Positions 42,953-58,657 of a DNA stretch of 64,000 bases are shown here, in pieces. The stretch is taken from positions 330,971-394,970 of the forward strand of contig GG745333.1 of NCBI GenBank assembly GCA_000151295.1, read 5' to 3'. Each line of letters opens with the position of its first letter. Position 1 is the stretch's first letter. The stretch comes from Allomyces macrogynus ATCC 38327 (lineage: Eukaryota; Blastocladiomycota; Blastocladiomycetes; Blastocladiales; Blastocladiaceae). A program made the translations under genes and the position numbers. Below the pieces are notes generated by a model that saw nothing but the letters and a program-made list of their open reading frames with translations, was not told where the DNA came from and made no database searches.

Positions 42953-45826
42953 ATGAAGCTCAAAGTCAACTGCAACTCTTCCAGCCGTATGCTCGACTTG
43001 CATGCGATGTTGCCCACGCATCGATGATTCAGGACCTGACGGACCGTCACCACCAACAACTTTCGTCGTGATTACCAGACTCGGACATCGTTGCCTGTCT
43101 CGGCTGGTCTTCAACAAACGAGCTCTTTTCCATTGGGTTGGTATGCCCCTCCCCCTCCCCCCGCAGTTCCTGATTTCGCCGCGCCGCGAACTCCTCAAGA
43201 TGACGAAAACGGCGGGTCCTGTCTCCCTAGCGAGGACCAGCGCCTTCTTCGATGGACGCGCGAGGGCGATTGCCTCGGGCCCGTTGCCACTACGCTCTTT
43301 AACCCGGCCGGCGGGTACCCTCCTCGCGCAGCGGCCGCTGCTGCCGCAGCAGCTGTAGCGGCAAATGACGGAAGCGCTGCGACCGACGGACCGCCGCGTG
43401 TGTACGTCACGGCGCTCTCGTGGCTGCCTGGGCGCACCGACATGTTTGCTGCCGGCACGAGCGACGGGAAGATCATGCTGTGCAGCAAAGGCGCGCGCGT
43501 TGACAAGATCATGGACGCGCACCGCGGTGCCGTGCTGTCGCTGCACTGGAGCGGGGACGGGTCGGCGCTCTTGTCGGGTATGCTGTTGAACGAGCACGAG
43601 CGTGCCGGAAAACTGAAGGTTAACGACCCTATTGTGGTATCGCCGCAGGTGGGGAGGACGGCCAAGTCAAGATTTGGTCCAAGACGGGCATGCTACGGTC
43701 GCTGCTCTTGACCCAAGGTCCGCGCTTGGCTGTCCATTTTATCTTTTTGACCGCCGTGAACTTACTTTGATCTGGGCATGGCCGCTTAGGGACACCGATC
43801 TTCTCGTCGTCATGGTCGCCCGATGGGACTCAAGTCCTGCTCACGGCCAACAAATCGCTGTGTGTCAAGCCGCTGCAAGCAGGCTCGAAACAGAACACGG
43901 TATGTATTTTTCTTTTGATCTGTGACGAATTGTTGATGTCCTCTGACCATCACCATCCCCAATAGTGGAAAGCACACGATGGTTGCGTCTTGAAGGTCGC
44001 ATGGAACGAGGCGTCATCCCTGATCGTGTCGGGTGGCGAGGACAAGAAGTTCAAGGTGTGGGACGCGTACGGCCGGCTGATGTATGCGTCGCCCATTCTC
44101 GACCACGTCGTCACCTCGCTGGCCTGGTCGCCCAATGGCGACTGCTTTACCGTGGGCTCGTACAATTCGCTCCGCGTGTGCGACCGACTTGGGGTACGCT
44201 GTGCCTTGCTTCTCCACCATCGACACTATCTCTAGGGGCGAAACTCACGGTTGGTTATTTCCTCTAGTGGACGCTCGCCACCTCCACGGTCGATTCCGGC
44301 AGCATCTACGCGATCTCGTGGACGGCCGACGGCACCATGTTCGCGTTCGCGACGGCGCGCGGCCACGTCGGGTTCGCGCACCTAGTCCACCGGCGGCTCG
44401 AGTGGCGGCACCTCGAAGTGGAGATTCTCGACGACAAGGTCGTGCAGGTACGCGACACGAAAACGGGCCACGAGGACCAGCTCGACTTCAAGGACCGACT
44501 CATGCACGCAAGCGTTGCGTTCCACACGGTCGTGCTCATCACCAGCACGCAATGCCATGTCGTCACGACCACACTTGGTCAATTGGCTGTGAATGCGTTT
44601 GACGTGCCCGCACAGCTCTCGGGTCGGCTCGGTGCCGTCAAGCAGGCGAAATCGTGCTTCGCCGTCGTCGATCACCAGAACGGGATCGTTGTCATGGCCT
44701 ACTCAGGCCGCGTCCTGTGCCACATCAAGCTCGCGCGGCCGGAAACCGTGACCGAGGCGCTCCTGGCGCTCAACGACGAGGTCCTGGTCGTGCGCGACCC
44801 CGTGCACGAGGACAAGTTGCTGCAGTTTGACCTGTCGACAGGCCGCTCACTCGGCGAGATCCAGCACGCGCACGATATTCGCAAGGTGGACGTGGACCAC
44901 GTCGGGCTCGCCAAGCACGTGGCCATTGTCGACAAGAACAATGACCTGTGGCTCGCACAACTCGCGCGTGGGAACCTCGTCAAGCTCGGCGGAATGACCG
45001 AGTCGATTCGGTTCGACGAAGAAACACCGCTGCTCGCCAGTACCATGGACGGGCGGCTCACGTTCTGGATGTTCCCGGCGGTCGTCTTTGTCGATGCGGA
45101 TCTCGCAAAAGTCGCGGTCCGGACCAAGGAGGGGGTCAAGTCGGCGCGGATTCTGTGGTATGCCGGGTCGCAGTGCAGTTTGCGCAAGACTGACGGCAGT
45201 ACCATGGTTGTGGGGTGGACGTGCCCGTACACGCGCACGTTGCACGAACTCGCTGCGCGAAAAAAGTGGGACGCGGGTCTTAAGATTTGCCGCATGGCCA
45301 AGCAGCGCGACTTGTGGGCCGTGCTCGCCGGCTTGGCGCTCACGCACGGCAACGAGCTCAATACGGCCGAAGTCGCGTATGCGGCCATGGACGACGCGAC
45401 CAAAGTGCAGTACATTTGCCACATTCGCGCGTTCAAGGCCGCTGAGTTGCGGCAGGCCGAGGTGCTCGTGTTCAAGCGCCAGTTCAAGGAGGCCGAGGCC
45501 GTGTTGCTCGCGGCGGGCATGGCGTTTTGGGCAGTGCGCATGTGGGTGCTTGCGCATCAATGGGATCGGTACGTGCCATTCTTTGTTTCTTGCCGTGGAG
45601 AGGAGGGACGACACTGACTTGTTGCACGAATAGCGCGCTGGATATCGTCCAACGGTTCAAGGATTTGCTACCGATGGTGCTCGTCAAGCGCAAAGAGTAC
45701 CTCGCGCGGGTCGGGCTCCCGGAAACGCACAAGCGGTTCCTGCAGCTCGAGCAGACGAGTGTGGATGCCGTGGCCGTCAACGGCATGATCACGGCCGAGG
45801 AGCGCAAGGCGGGACTGCAAGCATAG
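42953..45826 (+). CDS. IFT80: intraflagellar transport protein 80 (IFT-B)
   Basis: Eight exons (42953-42986, 43079-43136, 43231-43577, 43649-43717, 43790-43899, 43966-44193, 44268-45568, 45634-45826) join in phase to 779 residues, close to human IFT80 (777). The protein begins MKLKV, then WD40 blades: DIVACLGWSSTNELFS with LLRWT, AVLSLHWSGDGSALLS with GQVKIWSKTGMLRS, PIFSSSWSPDGTQVL with VKPLQ, and VLKVAWNEASSLIVSGGEDKKFKVWD. A second propeller follows, then the C-terminal helical part (WACL/WAVLAGLALTHGNELNTAEVAYAAM). IFT80 is a peripheral IFT-B subunit required for flagellum assembly. A Pro/Ala insert lies at about residues 50-80. The first exon is 34 nt; its join restores the expected start. 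Confidence 0.93.
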
Positions 45827-45976
45827 TTGGTGTTTTGGACTGGGACAGTTGGAAGGGGTGGCACTGGGTGGACAGCAAGCGCATTTCTCAAATGGATACG
45901 CCTTTGTTCATAATCTACTGTTTTTTGTTCCATCCCAGTCAAGTCTTCAATTGTTCGCGAATGGAATCCATGCCTT

Positions 45977-48829
45977 TCACGCGTCGATACCGATCCCTGC
46001 ACACATGTCCTCGATCGTCTGCAGCGTGTTCTTGATCGAGTGGCAGTTGGACGGGACTGATTGGTGGCAAGGCAGGTGAACCTGCGCGGCCACTTGATCG
46101 TCGGCCATCGGGACTGGGTTAAGGCCAGGGGCACGTAAGAAACATTGCCATCAGCACGCGAGTCGCGAAGCGATCGGCTACCAACGCACCGGGATCCGAA
46201 AACGGCACAACGTTCACTGTCCACTTGGCAATCGCCTCGACCGTCGTGTCGTAGGCCAAATACGACATGCCAAGCCCCGGCCCGGAAATCGCGACCCCTG
46301 GCACCTGCACGCGCGACGCTACAACTTGCGCGAGCCCACCGCCCAGCGAGTGCCCCGTGACCAGCACCTTCTGCCCACTCTGCACAAGCGCGCGCGTATA
46401 TGCCTCGACCTCGACCGCGTAGAGAAACCTCGAAAACGCCAAGTACTGCGCAACGACGCGCACGACCGCGGCCATGGCCGTGCGCGGCCACAGCACAAAA
46501 AACGTGCCGAAATAACTCGATCCTTGCAGGAGCAGCGGCGTCGACCACAGCCGCGCGTCCTCGAGCACGTCCTCGAGAGTCGACGTGCCGCGGATTGCCA
46601 CGACACTAAGTCCGGGCGCGGTGGACGGGAACCGGAATTCCCAGAACCGCACGCCCGTCGTGTCGTTGAGGTTGGCGTGCTCGACTTGCACGTCGGCGAG
46701 TCGCGGATTGCCGCGCAGGTACGTGGTTGCGTCGTCGCGCGTGGAACTGTACGTGGCTGCGGAGAGTGCAGCGAGGTCGGCCAGGTTGAGCCGCGCGGTG
46801 CCCGTGCGGTCGACGCCGTACATGGCCGTACATAGCGGGAACCGGCCCGTGCCGAGGGTCGTGTTGCGGAACGTCGTCGCAGTCGTGGTGCTTGTGCTCT
46901 GCGTTCCAACGGCAAACCCAATCGCCACGGACCCGACCACGGCCAAACTCACGAGCACAACCGTGATGATTGCACTGCGGCGCGCGTGCCGCCGGACGAG
47001 GCCGTGCCGCTGCAGGGTGAATTCGCCCACGGGCGCACGCGGCCGGTGCGTCCACCACGCGCGTCCGTCACGCAAGTCGATCCCAAGGCACGCGAGTGCA
47101 ACCATAGTCGACGGCCCGAGCCCGACAGCTATCTGGCTGCACACGTAACCTGCCACAGCCAGCTTACCGATGATTGCGACGATTACACCAGCGGCCGCAA
47201 CGACAGGTGGAAGCGTCAGTGCGAGCGACAAGTCTTGCATGACGAACAGCGCAAAGAACCCAATGTAGGCGCCCGCGAGAGGCCCCCACCGCGGCACGCC
47301 GACCGTCGCGAGCAGTTCGGCAATTGACGTGGTCGTTTTTGCTGTCCCATTAGCGACATTGGTCAGGTCGACGAGGCCTACCGTCGCGAGTCCAAACCCA
47401 ATGACAAAGAAGCGGACAGCGAACACAATCCACACGACGCGACGGTCAGTGCCGTCGTACCGCTGATCAGGGAGTGGCCGCGCAGATGCCGATCCGGGAC
47501 GACCGCGGAACTGGTGCCAGACGCGGTGCCAGAGTCGGTGTTGGCGAAGGATCAGGAGAGTCGCGAGAATGATCCCGAACGACCACAAGATAACGGCGCG
47601 GCCCTAGGTGTGCGCATCGAGGGGGGGTCAGCGGCAAACAAAATTGGCGAGTAATTCGGGCAAAAAGGGTACCGAGTGGACGAACAAGAGGCCAAAGAAC
47701 AACGTCCAGAACGTGATGGTCGTGGCCTGGCCGAGCAATGCGTCGACAATGTGGATGTGGTTTGGGTGTCTGGCCCGCCGAGGCCACGTAGAGGGCGCGG
47801 CGCGCTCCACAGAGAGGTATCCCTTGGCCAGCGCAGCGAGAAACCCGAGGGTACGTGCAGTGCGCCGGGTTGCGTTGAACACCACGATCACAAGCGTAGT
47901 GCCTATCCAGGAAACATCGTGAGCAACCTATCATTACTGCCAAGAGAAATGATGATTTCATTGGTACCCAAGACGTAAAAAGCCGTCAAAAACGACAAGA
48001 TTCCGTAAAACCCAAACACGGCCGAGATCACGACGCTCGGAACCACGAACACCAGCACAATGACGATTGCATCGAGCACATGCTGGACGCGATGCGCCAT
48101 GCGGTGCCGCTCCAATTCAATCTGCCAGTGCAAGTCGTCGTCGTCGCGCGGCGCGTTGCTGAGCGGGCTCTCGGGCACGTCGAGCTCGCCCGATGGTGGA
48201 CCAGTCGCGCCCACCATGGTTTTCCGCCACTGCCGATGCACGAGCCAGGTGGAGATGCGGAATATGAGCCAGGCGCGCAGCTTGGCGAGCAGCTGGCCTG
48301 GCGCGAGCACGATCAGCGTGATGGGCAGCGCCGACGTGGACTCGCTGTCTTCATCCTCGTCCTCTGCTGGTGCCGGTGCTGCCGACTTGGCGTCCGCCGC
48401 TTCCATGTCGTGCGCGTGCACGTCGTCGAGCGGCGACCAGATCCACATGCCAATCCGTACAGCGGTGCGCAACAGCGTCGCCGTGCACCGCCACACGACC
48501 ACGGCGTAGAACACAATCCCAGCGGCCACAGGTGCCGTCAAGTCGGTCACGTTGACACTGTAGAGAATGTAGGCGAGCGCAAGTTGCACGCAGAGCATGA
48601 GTGCCAGGATCATGGACACGCCGCCAGCGAGTGCGAGCGTCGCAACAGCGTGCAGCGACCTGGTCCATGATTGCGCCTTGTGCAACTTGGTCGCCGAGTG
48701 TGGACCGATGCGGCGCGTCGGACGAATGGCGCGAATAGCGGGCAGGGCGGGCGGTAACGTGTTTAATGGCATGGGTCGATCACGCTCGGCACTCGTAGTT
48801 GATGTTGGTGCTGGGGCGGACTGAATCAT
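45977..48829 (-). CDS. multi-pass membrane class 3 lipase, paralogue A
   Basis: Exons at 47968-48829, 47640-47902, 46190-47603 and 45977-46113 give 891 residues. The first two thirds hold at least eight hydrophobic segments (for example VSMILALMLCVQLALAYIL, VLDAIVIVLVFVVPSVVIS, LATVGLVDL, VAAAGVIVAIIGKLAVAGY, IITVVLVSLAVVGSVAIGFAVG). The C-terminal third is an alpha/beta hydrolase of the fungal class 3 lipase type: LSVVAIRGT (oxyanion region), LVTGHSLGGGLAQVVASR with the nucleophile Ser in GHSLG near residue 790, then GPGLGMSYL, VVPFSDPV and HLPCHQSV. Diacylglycerol lipases have the same order of membrane domain and then lipase. Intron 2 (47604-47639) is only 36 nt but removes two stops in frame. 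Confidence 0.8.
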
Positions 48830-49480
48830 CCTGATCGAAACCGGCAAGAAAGCTGTTGGCGGCGGGAAATTGGCAATGAAGTGCGGGCACGAGTGACGCT
48901 GAGTGTTCCGTCTATTGCAGCGAGTTGTTGCTCTGGCACGTAAGAAATTATCGTCGTGAGTACGGCGCCGGCCGGGCCCACCCAAAGCTGGAGTCGGTGA
49001 CCGCAACCAGGTTCCCCTGCCGCAACCAACCGCATACCGTCCACTGCCTCTCGCACCCGTGCAAGAGCGAGGCACACGACACGTATTGCCGCTTCGCCTC
49101 CATTTCTGAGCGAACCAAACTCGGGCCAAAACGTCTCGAAAGGAGAACGGCAGCACGAGTCCGGTGAGGGCCGCCAGGTCACGCGTTGCTGGCTCGAGCT
49201 GCGACTTGCGCACACCAGCTCATGGTTGTTGGTTCTGTACGCCTCCACGCTCTTGGCACTTTGTTGGCAGGCTCGCGTTCAACGATCAACATGTCGCCCG
49301 TCCCCGTCCTTGGCACCACCATCCATACGCCACGAACCGACCCACGAACCGACCGTCTGCAATGTCTTTCTCGAAATCACCAAACGCGATATCTTCGGGC
49401 GCCGTTGCTCCGGCTCATCGAAATCCAAACCATTTCCATAAAACCAGCAACAATTGGTCGACTCAGAACCGGACTTGTCG
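48830..49480. other. intergenic region, 0.65 kb
   Basis: Upstream region of lipase A. No gene seen. Short + strand frames at 49164-49523 overlap each other and have no recognisable content. Confidence 0.35.
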
Positions 49481-49880
49481 TCACTCTCGTTCCGACTTAG
49501 CATGGAATATTTTTATGTCTTGAGTCTCATCGTCGTCGACCAGAATCGCCGCGCCAAAACATAAAGCAGCAACACCATAAAAGCGTTTTGCGCAAGCACG
49601 ATCGTCCAGTGTGAATAAACCCATCACGGTGTGTTCAGGATTTGATAGTACCAATTTTTCAACTCCTTTCGTGCGTGTGCGATGCCAGAGAGCGAGTGAG
49701 CGAAGAGAGGGGATAACATAACGTAGCAACGGAAATGGAGCGGAAAAGATGACCTCGGTAGGCAATACTGGCTTGAACCCCACAGGCCCGAAGGCAAGTG
49801 GGCGATCAAAGAACACAGTCAGCAAGGGCGATCTGCAAGGGAAAGAAGGTAAACTTCTTCTTGAAATCGTCATTGGTCAT
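49481..49880 (-). CDS. hypothetical small membrane protein, one frame break
   Basis: ATG 49880 (MTNDDFKKKFTFFPLQ) reads 24 codons to a stop. One base over, VFFDRPLAFGPVGFKPV continues to a stop at 49481. The joined product would be about 130 residues with two hydrophobic stretches (FSAPFPLLRYVIP and FYGVAALCFGAAILV) and an acidic C-terminus. Nothing is recognised. Lower GC than the neighbours and the frame break leave it uncertain. Confidence 0.25.
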
Positions 49881-50559
49881 TTTCCGCTCAGAACGGAGTG
49901 AGGGGGAGCCGGGGAGATAAATCGAGCAATCGGGCCACGTGAGCGGGCAGCAGCGATATCTGTCTGGAGGTGGAGAGAGGAACGAGTGAGCGAGCGGTTC
50001 ACAAAGAAAAGCGCGACGTTGGAGCGGAGAGAGAATGGGGTGCGAGGATGGCTTCTCGGACAAGATGGGTAAAAACCCTTGCGAATATCGACATCGAAAT
50101 CATTCCGCCTGGGGCGGCAAGTTGTCTCTTCCACGAAGCCGAATGGGGGAGTGGGAAGGGAAGGGAGGGAAGGAAGGGGGCAGCGGGCGCGAGCTGCAAC
50201 GAGAAGACGGCGCGTACCAGGTGCGGAGAGGTCACTTGTCGGTGCAGAGGTGCGGGAGAATGAATCGAGGGAACGGCATGTGGCTGCTTTCAACGATGCG
50301 AGTTCTTTGGTGACAAGACGTCACGTGCAGCGTTGCACCCAACAACGGTTTAGTACTTGGACCTCCAGAAACTAGATCAGCTCGTCGACCCAGGCCCTGT
50401 CTTCGACCGTGCGCAGATCCCGCCGAAAAGTTGGCCACGAGCTGGTCAAGCAACAGCGGATAGGAGAATGATCGAAAAGTGGAGTGAAGACAGCGGTGAC
50501 AAAATGGCATTGGCGCCGCCATGAAACGGCGGCGCAACATCTACAGCCTGCTACTCCAT
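49881..50559. other. intergenic region, 0.68 kb
   Basis: Purine-rich on the + strand (many gga/gag runs). No gene seen between the hypothetical small gene and the end of lipase B. Confidence 0.35.
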
Positions 50560-53500
50560 TCAATACGACAAAAAGTAATTCGCGCTCCCCGCTCCCGTCC
50601 CCGCCGCGACGCCAGCCGGCGCCGACGACGCCGCAGCTTCTGCATCGTCGCGACTCTGCTTGGCGCTCGTCAGCGACCCAAACGCGTTCTCGCCCGCCAA
50701 TGCGCGGTCGCTCCCCGACACCTTGACGCCGGCACACACATTAATCATCGTCTGGAGCGTATTGAGCACTGAGTGGCACTTGGACGGGACCGACTGGTAG
50801 CACGGTAAATGGACGACGGCTGCGACCTGAACGTCCGTCATGGGCACCGGGTCCGTGAACGGCACGATATTCAGCGCCCAGTGCGTGACGGCCTCGACGG
50901 TGGTTCCGAAATTCAAGTACGTGAGCCCGAGACCGGGGCCCGACACGCCAATGGCCGGCACTTCAAGCCGCGAACCGACGATTTGCGCAATGCCCGACCC
51001 GAGCGAGTGGCCGGCGACAAACACGGTGCGCTTACCGCTCGACAGCAGTGCCTTGGTGTACCTCTCGACTTCTTGCGAGTAGATAAAGTTGGAAAAGGCC
51101 ACGTAGGATGTGACGAATTGCACGAGGCGAGCGACGACGGGGCGTGGCCATAAGTCGATCCAGGTGCCGAACATGCTCGAGCCTTGCAAGATCAGCGACG
51201 TGCTCCACAGTTGTGCGTCCTACACGGTAAAGAGCACAACTGTGAGCCCCGAATCCGACTGCTGTCACGGTGCCTAGAAAAAGCGTACCTGCACGATATC
51301 CTCAACCGTCGACGTGCCACGCACCACGACCACGCTCACCTCCGGCGACTTTTCAAACCGCACCTCCCAGAAATTGACCCCTTGGGTCGTATTCGGTTTC
51401 GTGAAATGCACATACGCGTCTTGCAAATTCGGGTTCCCGCGCAGATACGCCAACGCGTCCTCGACCGACTCGCCATACGCTGCGGCACTCATCGTCGTGA
51501 AATCCACGAGCGTGAACCGATCGGCATACTTCATCGTGCACATTGGGTACATTCGCGTCGCGTTATGGTAGACCAATTCGCTCGCCGACGACGCCGACGA
51601 GACACCTGGCTGGTCGGACCCGACCAGGTACCCGATCACGACCGAGACGACAATCGACCCGAGAATCAAGACGACCGTGGCCATGGCGTTCACGTGGTCG
51701 GTCGATTTGCGCTTGCTTCGCCGCGCGAGCGTCACCGCACCGAGCGGTTTCCCGTCGGCGCCACGGCGGGTCCAAAATGCGCGGCCGTCGCGAATGTCGT
51801 AGGCGAGGTAGGTGAGCGTGACGAGCGCCGACGCTGAGAGCCCGACGTACTGGGTCACGGCCACGGCCGCGACCGTGACTTGGCCGATGAGCGAGACGGC
51901 GAGAACGAGCGATGCGATCCAGCTTGGGATCTGGGTCACGAGCAACGCCACTTCCTTGCCAAAGTAGGCAACCGCGTAGAGCGCGACGCACACGATCAGG
52001 GTTTGCCGGTCGACGGTGGATGCAGCGGGGTCGTTGGCCCTGGCCTTGCTCTTGTTGAAGAGGTCGGCGAGCGTCGTGGCCGAGTCGACGCCCGGGTCGG
52101 TCACTTGCCCGAGATCCGTGATGACGAGCGCGGACAGGCCCAGCGCCACGAGGGCGACGCGCGCGAGGAAGACAATGATCGGCACTTTCCACCCGCGGCC
52201 GTCGTAGTACTCGGACGTGAGCTCGTTGGCCGACTTTGCTGCCTTGCGCCGGGACCGGCAGCAACAACAGCAACAGCAGCAGCAGAGCGAGAGCAAATGG
52301 CGCGCGCGAAGGATGAGCAGGACAAAAATGACCAGGAGCAGCACACCCGGAAGGCTGTAGGGTCCATTGAGTTTCTGTGTTGGGGTGTCATTTCAGCGTG
52401 AGCAAGCGTCTGGAAACGAGCAAGACGCCGATCGGGGGAGCGCGATAAATACCGACTGAAACACGAAGCCAAGGAACAGTAGCGCCGCGGCCAGACGCAG
52501 CGCCTGGTCCAAGAGCTGGTCGACAATGTTCTGCTTAGTGTCGTAGCCTGACGAGGCAACGTACATGGCGCGCCGGCGCTCCGGCGACGCGAGATTCTTC
52601 CACAAGACGAGCAAAAACGAAAACGTGCGGAACAGGCGGTTGATGGCGTTGACGAAAATGATCAAAATGGCCGACCCTACGCGCGACGGAGCAAAGTGAA
52701 TTTCTCGCATTCTTCGACCAGTTGCAACCAAAACAGGCGTTCATACCCGCAACATAGAGCACCGAAATCACCGACACGATCGCATAGTACCCATACTTGG
52801 ATGCAATCACGAGGCATGGCACCGCAAACAGCAAAAGCACGGCCAGGATATAAAACACGATCCGCACGCGGTTCAGCATCGCCTCGCGCATCTCCTCGTG
52901 GTCCTCGTCATTCGCCACATCGTCCTCGTGGGTCCCCGTCTCGTCGGCAGTTGTATCCAGTGCGGTCGAGTGCGCGGGCGCCGACCGCTTGGTCCACCAC
53001 AGTTGCACGCTCAGCATCAAATCCGCGATCCCTTCAACCAACCGCTCGCCCCACGCCACGATCACACGCCCAGGGGTTGCGAGGAAGAACACAAACGTGG
53101 CCACCCAGTCGCGCTCGCGGCCGGGCACGAGCGTGCGCGCAAGCGTGATATTGCGCCCATTCGCATCGACCGTCGGCACGGTCCCGCTCTCGCCGACCAT
53201 CAGCGATGGATCGACCGCGGGCCCTTGGCGCATCGTCCAGATCCACAACACCATCCGAATCGCCGTGCGCAAGAACGTGCGCGTGAGTCCCGCAATCACC
53301 ATGACGTAAAAGACCACACCGCAAACGACAATCGCCGTGTACTCTTTCACATCCACTTGGTAGGCGAGGTACGAGAGAGCGACGCCCGTGCAAAACAAGA
53401 TGCAAGTGAGCAATACGATCCCGCCCACCAGGGACAGCGTCGCAAGCAAGTGCATGACACGGCGCCACCCACGCGCGCGGTGGAACCGTTGTACTTCAGC

Positions 53501-54133
53501 GGGTCCAATTTGCTGCCCGAAATACGCATCGAGAATGAGCGTCGCCGTGACACGCCGGCGGCGGTGTAGCGTCTCGACGGGCTTGTGACCGTCGGCCTGC
53601 GCACGTTGCGACCGGCGGCGCACGAGCGACGGGGACGGGAGCGCCGACAGGTGCGTGTCGTTGGCCGACGGCGCCGGACCGGTATTTGGCGCGAGAACAC
53701 TGCTTGGCGAGAGAATACTGCTCGATGCGCGAATACTGTTCGAATCGGGAGTCTGGTTCGGGGCCGCGATATGGACCACTGGCGCGCGAATCGATTCGAG
53801 GCTCGACGTGACGGGATGATCTGTCGCAAACGACGCGTTCGTGGCCGACCCGGTCGGCTGCGGCGGCTGCGTAATCGCGCGCACGGGCGCGGCGACCGCG
53901 CTCGACGACGGCATCGCAACGTCGACGGGGGTCGAATTCATGGTCGTCGGCGCCGTTGCAAAGAGGAGACCCTCGTCGCTTGCGGTCGAGGCAATGGACT
54001 CGGGTCGACGCGAGCGGGTTTTACGAACGGGTGCCGCACTGGATGGCGAGTCGGACCTGGCGCCAAGCGCGGTCGGGTCCGGGAATGGGTCCGGGTCGAG
54101 CGTCGACCCACCGGCACCACCGCCTGGTTGCAT
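50560..54133 (-). CDS. multi-pass membrane class 3 lipase, paralogue B
   Basis: Exons at 52747-54133, 52453-52676, 51289-52374 and 50560-51219 give 1118 residues with all phases matching. A disordered Ser/Pro/Thr-rich N-terminus of about 225 residues precedes the membrane region, which is colinear with paralogue A (WRRVMHLLATLSLVGGIVLL, LAVLLLFAVPCLVIASKYGYY, VLLLVIFVLLIL and others). A Cys run (nine consecutive Cys) follows one segment and is a likely palmitoylation site. The hydrolase domain has VSVVVVRGTSTVEDIV, VFVAGHSLGSGIAQIVGSR (Ser about residue 970), GPGLGLTYL, IVPFTDPVPMTD and HLPCYQSVPSKC. Tandem head-to-tail arrangement with A indicates duplication; B kept a longer N-terminus. Confidence 0.8.
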
Positions 54134-54746
54134 TTTCCGTCTAGGGTAGTTGATGCGGCTCTCTGCTAACACACAGGTGAGCGTCGCTTGACTGGCTGGC
54201 CGTCGTCGTTCGTTCGTGACAGGTCGCAGGAACAAGGGATCAAGCTGCAATCACGCTGGCGCAGAGTGCCTTGGTCGAGCGTAATTTGGCGTGGTTACAG
54301 ATTTGCAGCAAGTCGCGACGCGCCGTCAGCGCCGGGCGGGCGGGGAAGCAATGCAGCAAGTGGGCAATCGGGAGGGCGGGGGCAATGGTGTCGGCTGTCG
54401 ACAACGTCCTCGATGATTTCTGGTGGAGCGGCCCGAGGCGGCGGGCCACACTGTACCATAATCCAAGCCGACCACCGCTTTTTACGCGACGAGCGGTTCG
54501 ATTTCGTGGGTTGCCGCACACCAAAGTGCCCTAGCTTCGCCATCGCCCACGGAATGAGAACTGATGCGCGCACAAGAGACACGGTGGACAAGCACGAGAA
54601 AACATGTTGCTACGACACAGGGGGGCACTAGAAACACAATAAAACCAAAACGATACGCGCGCACCACAGCGGACCCCCAACCCGCTCGCCCGACACCGTC
54701 GCGCCCGCGCCCTGCATGGAGCGCGGCGGGCCACCACCCGGCCCAT
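54134..54746. other. region between lipase B start and RSP5 end
   Basis: About 610 bases without a supported gene. It must contain the lipase B promoter and the RSP5 3' UTR. Confidence 0.35.
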
Positions 54747-57731
<2,985 letters not shown>

Positions 57732-58657
57732 AATGGTACGGGGCACGTCTGGATGGTCTTTTGGCGCGAATCGGAGCAGCGTCGTTCGTGTTGGTGTCGA
57801 AGACTGACGTGGCACTCGGGTCGTTCGAGTAACAGTGTTTTGGGCGGGCAAGCGTGACGGCGTGGTCCGTGTCTGTTGCGCTTGAGCCGGCCAGCTGCTG
57901 GATTTGGCAACGCGCGCCGTTGGCAGGCACAGGTACGATTGCTGAGGGTGCTGTTGGTGCGCGATGCGTGCCGGGCGAGGTGGTCGAGCCCACGCCGAAG
58001 TTGCTGGTGGTTGGGCGCGTCGTGCGGCGTGCAGCAGCGGGATAACGAGCGCGAGGCAGCGAGGCGAATGCGCCAAGTGCGGTGGCCGGGCGCGCGCTCG
58101 GCAGACGGGGATCGAGGCGTCGTCGTCGAGGACGGTGGAAGCGCGCTGTGGCAAATGGGGCGTGCTGCTGAGTGCTGCTGTTGCTGCTGAGTGCTGCTGT
58201 TGCTGCTGAGTGCTGCTGTTGCTGCTGAGTGCTGCTGTTGCTGCTGCGGTGCGGGTGCACGGTGAGCGTCTTTGGCGACGTTGGTGGCGGACACGCAGGC
58301 TGGCCCAGGGTTTGTTTCTTTCTTGTCAGCTCAGGGTTTGCTGCTTGCAACAGGCACACTACCACACTGCCACACTGCCTGTTCGTCATTTTCTTCATAT
58401 CACCCGCATCTGTTCCTTTGAGCAGCTCACCAGCCCCTCCTCCATGTTCTCTCACATGCGCTGGCTTTGTTTTGTGCGCACGCGCTAGAGCTCGAGGAGC
58501 TCCGCCTGGATCAGCTCCGCATCTTGGGCACGACCTGCGCAGTCTTGCTCTGCTCGGTCGCGCTTGATCGAGCACCACAGTGCACGACATGGCCAGGGAC
58601 GACAGTCGGCCGGTTCAGTCCAATCAGACGCCCTTTCCACAATCCCAGCGCGCCGTC
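57732..58657. other. intergenic region, 0.93 kb, with minisatellite
   Basis: RSP5 upstream region on the left. The long minus-strand frames through here are produced by the repeat and GC bias; no gene is supported. Confidence 0.4.
58163..58246. repeat. 19-base minisatellite, about four units
   Basis: The unit gagtgctgctgttgctgct begins at 58170, 58189, 58208 and 58227 with no change, then runs into ctgctgcgg. Because 19 is not a multiple of three, all frames stay open and encode Gln/Ser/Thr/Ala or Ala/Cys/Val repeats. Confidence 0.9.
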
